Of a stretch of DNA of 5,761 nucleotides, positions 1 to 5,230 are shown one piece after another. Position 1 is the first letter of the stretch. Every line of letters begins with the position of its first letter. The DNA lies in the NCBI GenBank assembly GCA_019136395.1, contig JAGVUH010000219.1:1-5761 (forward strand), given 5' to 3'. The translations under genes were made by a program, and so were the position numbers. The notes below the pieces were generated by a model that was not told the DNA's origin, did no database searches, and saw only the letters and a program-made list of their open reading frames with translations. This DNA is from Gammaproteobacteria bacterium (GTDB lineage: Bacteria > Pseudomonadota > Gammaproteobacteria > Chromatiales > Chromatiaceae).

Positions 1-1
1 C

Positions 2-1087
2 GCGGCGGTCTTCACCCGCAATGCCTTTTGCGCCGCGCCCGTGACCCTCGCCCGGCGCCACCTGGCCGCCACCCCTCCCCGTTATCTGCTGATCAACTCC
101 GGCAACGCCAATGCCGGTACCGGGCCCAGGGGGCTGGCAGATGCCGAGGCGAGCTGCGCCGCCCTCGCCACCCTGGCGGGTTGCCGAGCAGAAGAGGTAC
201 TGCCCTTCTCCACCGGCGTCATCGGCGAGCCCCTGCCCGTCGATCGCCTGGCGGCGGCCCTGCCCACGGCCCTGGCCGCCCTGGACGCGGATGCCTGGCC
301 GCTGGCCGCGCGCGCCATCATGACCACGGACACCCGGCCCAAGCTGGTGTCGCGTCGCTTGGCCGTGGCAGGCCGGGCGGCGGTGATCACCGGCATCGCC
401 AAGGGCGCGGGCATGATCCGGCCCGACATGGCGACCATGCTCGCCTTCCTGGCCACGGACGTGGCTGTGGACCGGGGCCTCTTGCAGGCCTGCCTGGCGG
501 ATGCCGTCGCCACCTCCTTCAATGCCATCACGATCGATGGGGATACCTCCACCAACGATGCCTGCGTCATCGCCGCCACCGGGACCTTGGGTAACCTGCC
601 CCTGGTCGATGCGGAGTCGGCCGATGCCAGGGCCTTCCGCCAGGCCCTGACGGAGTTGTGCGAGGAACTGGCCACGGCGATCGTCCGGGATGGGGAAGGC
701 GCGACCAAACTGGTGACCCTGGTCGTGGAGGAGGCGCTGGATGAGCCGGAAGCCCGCCGGGTCGCCGATACCATCGCCCACTCGCCCCTGGTCAAGACCG
801 CCCTCTTCGCCTCGGACCCCAACTGGGGGCGCATCCTGGCGGCTGTGGGGCGGGCCGGTCTGGAGGACCTGGACATCGACCGGGTGCGCATCTGGCTCGG
901 CGATACCCTCATCGTCCGCGACGGGGGGCGTGACCCTGGCTACACCGAGCAGGCCGGTCGGGCCGCCATGGCGGGTGCCGAGATCGGCATCCGCGTCGCC
1001 CTGGGACGCGGTCAGGCGCGTACCCGGGTGCTGACCTGCGATCTCTCCTACGACTACGTCAAGATCAACGCCGAGTATCGCACCTGA
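2..1087 (+). CDS. argJ: ArgJ, bifunctional glutamate N-acetyltransferase / amino-acid acetyltransferase (5' partial)
   Basis: Family role: ArgJ moves the acetyl group from N-acetylornithine to glutamate (and in bifunctional forms also makes N-acetylglutamate from acetyl-CoA) in cytoplasmic arginine synthesis. The reading frame is open from base 2, with no start codon of its own. The first residues, AAVFTRNAFCAAPV, match the N-terminal region of the family, so the true start lies off the left edge and about 40 residues are missing. Seen in order: INSGNANAGTG, LPFSTGVIGEPLP, MTTDTRPK, KGAGMIRPDMATML, SFNAITIDGDTSTNDAC, GEGATK, FASDPNWGRILAAVGRAG and the C-terminus DLSYDYVKINAEYRT. The precursor self-cleaves at the Ala-Thr bond of MATML (Ala codon 431-433, nucleophilic Thr codon 434-436), giving alpha and beta chains. 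All expected motifs are present and the gene looks functional. G+C is very high (49 of 60 bases at 241-300). Whether it is mono- or bifunctional cannot be told from sequence. Confidence 0.96.
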   Translation, partial: AAVFTRNAFCAAPVTLARRHLAATPPRYLLINSGNANAGTGPRGLADAEASCAALATLAGCRAEEVLPFSTGVIGEPLPVDRLAAALPTALAALDADAWPLAARAIMTTDTRPKLVSRRLAVAGRAAVITGIAKGAGMIRPDMATMLAFLATDVAVDRGLLQACLADAVATSFNAITIDGDTSTNDACVIAATGTLGNLPLVDAESADARAFRQALTELCEELATAIVRDGEGATKLVTLVVEEALDEPEARRVADTIAHSPLVKTALFASDPNWGRILAAVGRAGLEDLDIDRVRIWLGDTLIVRDGGRDPGYTEQAGRAAMAGAEIGIRVALGRGQARTRVLTCDLSYDYVKINAEYRT

Positions 1088-1091
1088 TCAG

Positions 1092-1886
1092 ATGAACGGA
1101 TGCAAGGCATTATTTCTTTCACACGGCGGTGGGCCCCTGCCACTTCTTGGTGATCCAGGGCATAAAGAGATGGTCTCATGTCTCGAGAGCATCGCGACGG
1201 TCATTCCAAAACCCAAGGCTATCGTCGTCGTTAGCGCGCATTGGGAAGGCACGCTGCCGACGATTACCTCGGGGGCTTCACCGTCATTGATTTATGATTA
1301 CTTCGGCTTTCCGGATGAAGCCTACGATATTCGTTATCCCTGCACCGGGGAGCCATCGATCGCGCGAAATATCCACAAATTACTCAGTGATGCCGGCATT
1401 CAAGCCGGGCTTGATGACAGCCGAGGGTTCGATCATGGTCTTTTTATCCCACTGAAAATCATGTATCCGCGGGCTGACATACCCTGTGTTCAACTCTCCT
1501 TGGTCAGATCGCTGGAACCCGCCAAGCACATTGAAATAGGCCGGGCCATTAGCCCCTTGATCGCCGATAAGGTATTGGTCATCGGTTCCGGCTTTTCTTT
1601 TCACAACATGCGGGAGTTTTTCCGGCCGAACACACCTGAATCCCAGGCGATGAATCATGCTTTCGAGACATGGTTGCTCAATACCTGTAGCCATCCAGAC
1701 TGCTCTGAGGATGATAGAACACAACGACTGATTCACTGGGCCGATGCCCCAGGCGCGCGTTTTTGCCATCCACGCGCAGAGCATTTGCTGCCTCTCCATG
1801 TGTGCTATGGGGTGGCCCAGGCGCCCTGTGCCGAGTATTTCGAACTCGAGATCATGGGCAAAAAGTCGAGCATGTACCTGTGGTGA
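1092..1886 (+). CDS. DODA/YgiD-type class III extradiol ring-cleavage dioxygenase (LigB superfamily)
   Basis: A 264-residue cytoplasmic enzyme, the usual length of the family that includes E. coli YgiD and plant DOPA 4,5-dioxygenase. These metal enzymes open catechol rings next to the two hydroxyls. Seen: LFLSHGGGPLPL near the N-terminus (His11), VVSAHWEG (His50), GFDHGLFIPL (His115), VIGSGFSFHNMREFF (His171) and AEHLLPLHVCYG (His231, His236). His11, His50 and one C-terminal His are the expected metal ligands; His115 and His171 are the family's conserved active-site histidines. All are present, so an active enzyme is likely; the substrate is unknown. The ATG at 1092 gives the normal N-terminus. 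It follows the argJ stop by 4 bases and has no evident Shine-Dalgarno sequence, so it may depend on translation of argJ. Its composition is unlike its neighbours (29 G+C of 60 at 1261-1320), a sign of transfer. Confidence 0.9.
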   Translation: MNGCKALFLSHGGGPLPLLGDPGHKEMVSCLESIATVIPKPKAIVVVSAHWEGTLPTITSGASPSLIYDYFGFPDEAYDIRYPCTGEPSIARNIHKLLSDAGIQAGLDDSRGFDHGLFIPLKIMYPRADIPCVQLSLVRSLEPAKHIEIGRAISPLIADKVLVIGSGFSFHNMREFFRPNTPESQAMNHAFETWLLNTCSHPDCSEDDRTQRLIHWADAPGARFCHPRAEHLLPLHVCYGVAQAPCAEYFELEIMGKKSSMYLW

Positions 1887-2119
1887 GCCGAAGGCCAAGT
1901 TGAGCAACCTGCTCAAGAACCTTTAGGGCGGGGTGATGGTGGAGGGATTCAGGCGTGGAGGAGGCTACCCGATGTGGCCTCGATGAGGGACAGACAGGGG
2001 GCCACAGTTGGCCCTCAATGCCTGACGATCGTGCGGCTGGGGGCGGCGATGTTCCAGGAACAAGGAGGGGTGGCCGCAACCGGGTACCAATTCGTCTTAG
2101 GGTAATCAGCCCATCGCCC
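1887..2119. other. Convergent intergenic region, no gene recognised
   Basis: This 233-base stretch separates the rightward argJ-dioxygenase pair from the leftward hisE. Besides the inverted repeat at 1900-1916 it holds a second one. GGGGGCCA (1997-2004) pairs with TGGCCCTC (2009-2016) around a 4-base loop, an 8-bp stem with one G-U pair, again without a T-run. A third palindromic run, CCCTCAAGAGGG at 2117-2128, overlaps the hisE stop codon. Open frames across this region on both strands lack recognisable family motifs, and the longer ones run antisense into hisE, so I do not call a gene. Both transcription units should end here. Confidence 0.5.
1900..1916. other. Short perfect inverted repeat just after the dioxygenase gene
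   Basis: TTGAGCA (1900-1906) and TGCTCAA (1910-1916) form a 7-bp stem with a 3-base loop, 13 bases past the dioxygenase stop. No T-run follows on either strand, so it is not a convincing intrinsic terminator. It could mark the 3' end of the rightward transcript or protect it. Function is inference only. Confidence 0.3.
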
Positions 2120-2443
2120 TCAAGAGGGGGTGGAGCGGGCGGCCTTTTCGGCGATCCCCGAGAGACCAAAACGCCGGTCCAGTTCAGCCAGGACCTGCTC
2201 CGGCCCCAGGCCCTGGTGGGCGAGCAACACCAGACAATGAAACCAGAGATCGGCGATCTCGGCGGTGATCCGTTCCGGGTCACCGTCCTTGGCGGCCATG
2301 ACGGTCTCCGTGGCCTCCTCGCCAATTTTCTTGAGGATGGCGTCCTGGCCCTTGGCATAGAGGCGGGCGACGTAAGAGGTCTCCGGGTCGGATTGCTTAC
2401 GCTCCTCCAGAACCAGGGCCAGGCGGGTGATGATGTCGCTCAT
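2120..2443 (-). CDS. hisE: HisE, phosphoribosyl-ATP pyrophosphatase
   Basis: Second step of histidine synthesis: removes pyrophosphate from phosphoribosyl-ATP to give phosphoribosyl-AMP, the substrate of HisI. The 107-residue product is the length of a stand-alone HisE. The all-alpha MazG-like fold is indicated by [20 protein letters not shown] followed by the Mg-binding set EEATE (Glu42, Glu43, Glu46) and EIADL (Glu62, Asp65), then [13 protein letters not shown]. The ATG at 2443 starts the usual [16 protein letters not shown]-terminus. The upstream Shine-Dalgarno match is weak (a GAG five bases before the ATG). It is last in the leftward his series, 185 bases after hisI rather than fused to it as in the enteric HisIE. 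The gap may mean a separate promoter, or readthrough past the hairpin after hisI. Motifs are intact. Confidence 0.96.
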   Translation of the reverse strand: MSDIITRLALVLEERKQSDPETSYVARLYAKGQDAILKKIGEEATETVMAAKDGDPERITAEIADLWFHCLVLLAHQGLGPEQVLAELDRRFGLSGIAEKAARSTPS

Positions 2444-2628
2444 GGTCTCGTACCCATCGCCAATCGTTACTTTGTTTTCCGATCTTCCCCCGCCCGACCT
2501 AGAAAGCGTCCAATATCCAGTACCCTAGTTATGCCCAAGGGTTCTCAATTCTGGAAATAATTGCTGGACAGGTTCTAAAGCCGAAATGCGAGTCAAAAAG
2601 GCCCGGCCTCCAGGTCAACCGTAAGTCG
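2444..2628. other. A+T-richer spacer between hisI and hisE
   Basis: This 185-base non-coding gap interrupts an otherwise compact his series and is visibly richer in A+T than the flanking genes. On the minus strand it starts with a short hairpin and T-run just after hisI. It then contains TTGGGC, about 15 bases and GATATT (roughly 2550-2525), which is only a poor promoter match. I see no gene, and the frames crossing it are shadows of hisI and hisE. It may carry a separate hisE promoter or be a scar of rearrangement. Confidence 0.4.
2595..2611 (-). terminator. Weak candidate intrinsic terminator after hisI
   Basis: Read on the minus strand this is GGAGGCCGGGCCTTTTT, ending 18 bases after the hisI stop begins its spacer. 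AGGC pairs with GCCT around a 3-base loop, extendable by G-U pairs, and is followed directly by five T. The layout is that of an intrinsic terminator, but the 4-bp core stem is short. Partial termination or attenuation between hisI and hisE is possible. Confidence 0.35.
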
Positions 2629-3018
2629 CTAGTGCCCATAGATGGCGTCGGGGTCCTTGAGGACGGGCTCGACGACCACCCACTCGCCCTCCCGCAGTTC
2701 GCGATAGAAACAATGATGACGGCCGGTGTGGCAGGCGATGCCGCCCTTCTGTTCCACCTCCAGGAGGATGACATCGGCATCGCAGTCCAGGCGGATGGCC
2801 TTGACAACTTGCTCGTGGCCCGAGCTCTCGCCCTTGTGCCAGAGTTTGCCGCGGGAGCGCGACCAGTAGACGGCGTGACCGGTTGCCCGGGTCGCGGCCA
2901 GGGCCTCGCGGTTCATCCAGGCCATCATCAGGATCTTGCCGCAGGGGCTCTCCTGGGCAATGGCGGGGACCAGACCCTGGTCATTCCAGTTGATGGCATC
3001 GAGCCATTCTTCTGCCAT
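2629..3018 (-). CDS. hisI: HisI, phosphoribosyl-AMP cyclohydrolase
   Basis: Third step of histidine synthesis: opens the adenine ring of phosphoribosyl-AMP to give ProFAR, the substrate of HisA. The 129-residue product is the normal length of the stand-alone enzyme. Seen: [15 protein letters not shown] (29-43), [19 protein letters not shown] (50-68), then the metal site [17 protein letters not shown] (77-93) with Asp78, Asp80 and Asp82 for Mg and Cys79 for Zn, and [11 protein letters not shown] (95-105), whose Cys96 and Cys103 complete the Zn site of the dimer. All these residues are present. The ATG at 3018 gives the standard N-terminus. It lies 38 bases after the hisA stop, so co-transcription with hisA is likely. 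In the common order hisF would sit in that interval; there is no room for even a remnant of useful size. Confidence 0.97.
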   Translation of the reverse strand: MAEEWLDAINWNDQGLVPAIAQESPCGKILMMAWMNREALAATRATGHAVYWSRSRGKLWHKGESSGHEQVVKAIRLDCDADVILLEVEQKGGIACHTGRHHCFYRELREGEWVVVEPVLKDPDAIYGH

Positions 3019-3056
3019 AGGGGTATTCCGAGTGGTTGGGAAAGCGAAGGACCGGG

Positions 3057-3797
3057 TCAGCCGCCCGTCAACTCGTCCGCCAGGCGCTGGCCAGCGGCGA
3101 AATCCAGGGTGCCCTCATAGATGGCCCGCCCGGTGATGGCGGCGGTGATGCCGCTGGCGGCGACGGCGCACAGGGCGCGGATGTCATCCAGATCCGTGAT
3201 GCCCCCGGAGGCGATGACGGGAATCTTGATCGCCTCCGCCAGGGCGAGGGTGGCCGCCACGTTGGGGCCAGTCATCATGCCGTCGCGACCGATGTCGGTG
3301 TAGATGATGGCGCTGACCCCGTCTCCCTCGAAACGCCGCGCCAGGTCGACGACGCGGTGGGGGGTGATCTCGGCCCAGCCCTGGATGGCGACCTGGCCGT
3401 CGCGGGCATCGAGGCCGATGATGACGTGCCCGGGAAAGGCCTGGCAGGCGCGGGCGACGAACGCGGGCTCCTTGACCGCCTGGGTGCCGATGATGCACCA
3501 CTGGACCCCCGCCGCCAGATAGGCGGCGATGGTGGCCTCGTCGCGGATACCGCCACCAACCTGGATGGGCAGGTCGGGATAGGCGGCGGCGATGGCGCGG
3601 ATGGCGGCACCGTTGACCGGTTCCCCGGCGAAGGCGCCGTTGAGGTCCACCAGATGCAGGCGGCGAGCGCCGGCGGCGACCCAACGGCTGGCCATCTCGA
3701 CCGGGTCATCGGCGAACACGGTCTCGTCGTCCATGCGGCCCTGGCGCAGGCGCACGCAGCGGCCGTCCTTGAGGTCGATGGCGGGGATCAGAAGCAC
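3057..3797 (-). CDS. hisA: HisA, ProFAR isomerase (TIM barrel)
   Basis: Fourth step of histidine synthesis: an Amadori rearrangement of ProFAR to PRFAR, which HisHF then uses. The 246-residue product has the normal length. Seen: [14 protein letters not shown] with catalytic Asp8, [12 protein letters not shown] (47-58), phosphate site [11 protein letters not shown] (79-89), IIGTQAV (102-108), IIGLDARDG with the second catalytic Asp130, [14 protein letters not shown] (166-179), second phosphate site [11 protein letters not shown] (195-205) and GRAIYEGT (223-230). The start is GTG (3797-3795), supported by the [10 protein letters not shown]-terminus and by an AAGG Shine-Dalgarno match about 8 bases upstream. 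No in-frame ATG is available nearby. The presence of DLNGAFAG and absence of HisF-type residues separate it from its paralogue HisF. hisB lies 66 bases upstream, where hisH is often found. Confidence 0.97.
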   Translation of the reverse strand: MLLIPAIDLKDGRCVRLRQGRMDDETVFADDPVEMASRWVAAGARRLHLVDLNGAFAGEPVNGAAIRAIAAAYPDLPIQVGGGIRDEATIAAYLAAGVQWCIIGTQAVKEPAFVARACQAFPGHVIIGLDARDGQVAIQGWAEITPHRVVDLARRFEGDGVSAIIYTDIGRDGMMTGPNVAATLALAEAIKIPVIASGGITDLDDIRALCAVAASGITAAITGRAIYEGTLDFAAGQRLADELTGG

Positions 3798-3820
3798 GCT
3801 AGCACCTTCAGGGTGAGTTC

Positions 3821-3871
3821 GGTCACAGGATGAAAAGAACCAGTGCGGCCTGGCTGCCGCTGGTCACAGGA
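3821..3871. repeat. 10-bp direct repeats spanning the hisB-hisA junction
   Basis: GGTCACAGGA occurs at 3821-3830 and again at 3862-3871, 41 bases apart start to start. The right copy covers the hisB stop codon and the left lies in the hisB-hisA spacer. Similarity does not extend beyond the 10 bases. The spacer is where hisH would be expected, so the pair may be a rearrangement footprint, or chance. Confidence 0.5.
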
Positions 3872-4469
3872 CGCCTTTGGTGGAGGGCATCGCACTCCCT
3901 AGGCGGGGGTCCGGCTCCAGGGCCATGCGCAGGGCGCGGCCGAAGGCCTTGAAAATGGTCTCGGCCTGATGATGTGCGTTGGTCCCGCGCAGGTTGTCGA
4001 TGTGCAGGGTCAGGGCGGCGTGGTTGACCAGTCCCTGGAAGAATTCCTGAAACAGGTCCACGTCGAAGCTGCCGATCATGGCGCGGCTGTAGGCGATTTC
4101 GTAGGTCAGTCCCGGTCGCCCCGACAGATCGACCACCACCCGGGACAGGGCCTCGTCAAGGGGGACGTAGGCATGGCCATAGCGGCGGATGCCCTTCTTG
4201 TCGCCGCTGGCCTTGGCCAGGGCCTGACCCAGGGTGATGCCGATATCCTCGACCGTGTGGTGGGCGTCGATGTGCAGATCGCCATCCGCCTCGATCTCCA
4301 GGTCGATGAGGCCATGGCGGGCAACCTGGTCCAGCATGTGCTCCAGGAAGGGTATCCCCGTCTTGAACCGGGTTTGGCCGCAACCGTCGAGATCGAGCCG
4401 CACGCGAATCCGCGTTTCCAGGGTATGGCGCTCAACCTCGGCGCGGCGGGGGGGAAGGGTCTCTGTCAC
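3864..4469 (-). CDS. hisB: HisB, imidazoleglycerol-phosphate dehydratase (monofunctional)
   Basis: Sixth step of histidine synthesis: dehydrates imidazole glycerol phosphate to imidazole acetol phosphate with a di-manganese centre. The 201-residue product is the stand-alone dehydratase, without the N-terminal HAD phosphatase domain of the enteric fusion. Seen: [29 protein letters not shown] (41-53; His44, His52), [11 protein letters not shown] (68-78; His70, His71, Glu74), [12 protein letters not shown] (97-108; His99), [12 protein letters not shown] (145-156), [19 protein letters not shown] (163-181; His166, His167, Glu170) and C-terminal PSTKGVL. The two HHxxE metal motifs are complete. The start is GTG (4469-4467); no in-frame ATG lies nearby and no clear Shine-Dalgarno sequence precedes it, so the exact start is less certain than the product. 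It is the first his gene in the window and probably the first of the hisB-hisA-hisI unit. Confidence 0.97.
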   Translation of the reverse strand: MTETLPPRRAEVERHTLETRIRVRLDLDGCGQTRFKTGIPFLEHMLDQVARHGLIDLEIEADGDLHIDAHHTVEDIGITLGQALAKASGDKKGIRRYGHAYVPLDEALSRVVVDLSGRPGLTYEIAYSRAMIGSFDVDLFQEFFQGLVNHAALTLHIDNLRGTNAHHQAETIFKAFGRALRMALEPDPRLGSAMPSTKGVL

Positions 4470-4506
4470 GGGGCTTGTGGGGTCGTGGCTGGTGGCGAGG
4501 AGTGAA

Positions 4507-4540
4507 ATCTTACCAGATGCACCCCGGTGTTCGCTGCCAA
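4507..4540 (-). promoter_or_regulatory. Candidate promoter upstream of hisB
   Basis: On the minus strand TGGTAAGAT gives an extended -10 (TG, one base, then TAAGAT at 4512-4507, four of six consensus matches). TTGGCA (4540-4535) is a good -35 hexamer, but it lies 22 bases away, which is too far for ideal pairing. An extended -10 promoter would not need it. Transcription would begin near 4500, giving a leader of about 30 bases before the hisB GTG. The 105-base dtd-hisB gap is one of the few places a his promoter could sit. Confidence 0.3.
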
Positions 4541-4574
4541 AGGGCGGGCAGAGGCAGGGCTAGTGTCTTGCACG

Positions 4575-5054
4575 CTAACTTTCGAGCCAGAAGGTCACGG
4601 GACCCTCATTGACCAGGCTGACCCGCATGTCCGCCCCAAAACGCCCCGCCGCGACCCGGGGATGGGCGGCCTCCGCCCGGGACAGGAGCCAGACAAACAG
4701 GCGGCGCCCCTCCTCCGGGGCGGCGGCGGGGGTAAAACTGGCGCGGGTACCCTTGCGGGTATCCGCGGCCAGGGTGAACTGGGGCACCAGCAGGAGGCGG
4801 GTATCCGCGGCCAGGGTGAACTGGGGCACCAGCAGGAGTCCGCCGCCCGTGTCTCTGAGGCTGAGATTCATGCGGCCGGTGGCGTCGGGGAAGACCCGGT
4901 AGCTCAGCAGACGTTCCAGCAGGCGCTCGGCCCGGGATTCATCGTCACCCCGTTGGACGGCGACCAGGACCAGCAGGCCCGGCCCGATGGCGCCGACCTG
5001 CTCCCCGGCGACCTCCACCTGGGCCGTCGAGACGCGTTGTAGCAAACCGATCAT
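4575..5054 (-). CDS. dtd: Dtd, D-aminoacyl-tRNA deacylase with an internal 14-residue duplication
   Basis: Dtd hydrolyses D-amino acids wrongly attached to tRNA (D-Tyr and others) in the cytoplasm. Seen: N-terminal MIGLLQRVSTAQVEVAGE, GPGLLVLVAV, RVFPDATGRMNLSL (53-66), the active-site segment VPQFTLAADT, SGRFGADM-like AGRFGADMRVSLVNEGPVTF with the chiral-proofreading Gly-Pro in NEGPVT (149-154). The ATG at 5054 gives the family N-terminus; the frame stays open upstream but is not Dtd. The family is usually about 145 residues. This one is 159, and the excess of 14 is exactly a second copy of LLLVPQFTLAADTR (residues 73-86 and 87-100). Most homologues have Ser where this has Pro in VPQFTL. Every normal segment is present once, so the frame is intact, but doubling a strand that carries an active-site motif may distort the fold. 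Function is uncertain; the assignment is not. Confidence 0.93.
   Translation of the reverse strand: MIGLLQRVSTAQVEVAGEQVGAIGPGLLVLVAVQRGDDESRAERLLERLLSYRVFPDATGRMNLSLRDTGGGLLLVPQFTLAADTRLLLVPQFTLAADTRKGTRASFTPAAAPEEGRRLFVWLLSRAEAAHPRVAAGRFGADMRVSLVNEGPVTFWLES
4755..4838. repeat. Exact 42-bp tandem duplication inside dtd
   Basis: Two adjacent copies, 4755-4796 and 4797-4838, are identical over all 42 bases, beginning GCGGGTATCCGCGG and ending CACCAGCAGGAG on the plus strand. The unit is a multiple of three, so dtd stays in frame. A further GCGGGTA lies at 4743-4749 just outside the array, which could have helped slippage. Perfect identity points to a very recent event or an assembly error. 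Confidence 0.97.
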
Positions 5055-5230
5055 GGCGAAGTCGGGCAGGATGACCGGATCGGGCCCGATCCCGTAGGGG
5101 GCGGTCCCGATGGGCTGGTACCTTCCAGGCGCGGGCGTTGGTAGCCGTGGGGACGGGGCAGGCCAGTCTCTCTGACAGTTCCAGCGGGTCCTTCCAAGAG
5201 CGGATGCGCCAGGGGCGACGTCTGGCTCAT
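5051..5230 (-). other. Unrecognised stretch between pip and dtd; 59-codon open frame or gene remnant
   Basis: One minus-strand frame runs from ATG at 5230 to TGA at 5051 (59 residues, MSQTSPLAHPLLEG... ending SCPTSP). Its ATG overlaps the peptidase stop as ATGA, and its own stop overlaps the dtd start as another ATGA, so on paper it is a tightly coupled small gene. Third-position G/C tells another story. The first dozen codons look coding in this frame. The next 25 or so look coding in a second frame (reading KDPLELSERLACPVPTATNA). The last 22 before dtd look coding in the dtd frame (YQPIGTAPYGIGPDPVILP), with 21 of 22 codons ending in G or C. I recognise no family in any frame. A gene broken by small indels fits best; a genuine small protein remains possible. 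Confidence 0.35.

Noticed and set aside
82..912. Long minus-strand open frame opposite argJ (276 codons)
   Set aside because: It is the mirror of a strongly conserved gene in high-G+C DNA, its translation is Arg/Ser/Ala-rich with no family motif, and argJ motifs are complete on the other strand.
1955..2560. Plus-strand open frame of 201 codons across the convergent spacer and hisE
   Set aside because: Most of it is antisense to hisE, the rest reads like random GC-rich DNA, and no domain is recognisable.
2120..3018. HisIE fusion
   Set aside because: HisI ends with a TAG at 2631-2629 and HisE has its own ATG at 2443, with 185 non-coding bases between them.
3036..4505. Long plus-strand open frames opposite hisA and hisB
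   Set aside because: Their translations are Gly/Asp/Ala-rich low-complexity shadows of HisA and HisB, which carry all catalytic motifs on the minus strand.
4470..4574. Histidine leader peptide or attenuator before hisB
   Set aside because: I looked for a run of His codons with a downstream hairpin and T-run on the minus strand and found none in the 105-base gap.
4755..4838. CRISPR-like repeat
   Set aside because: Only two copies, directly adjacent with no spacer, lying inside dtd and in frame. It is a tandem duplication.
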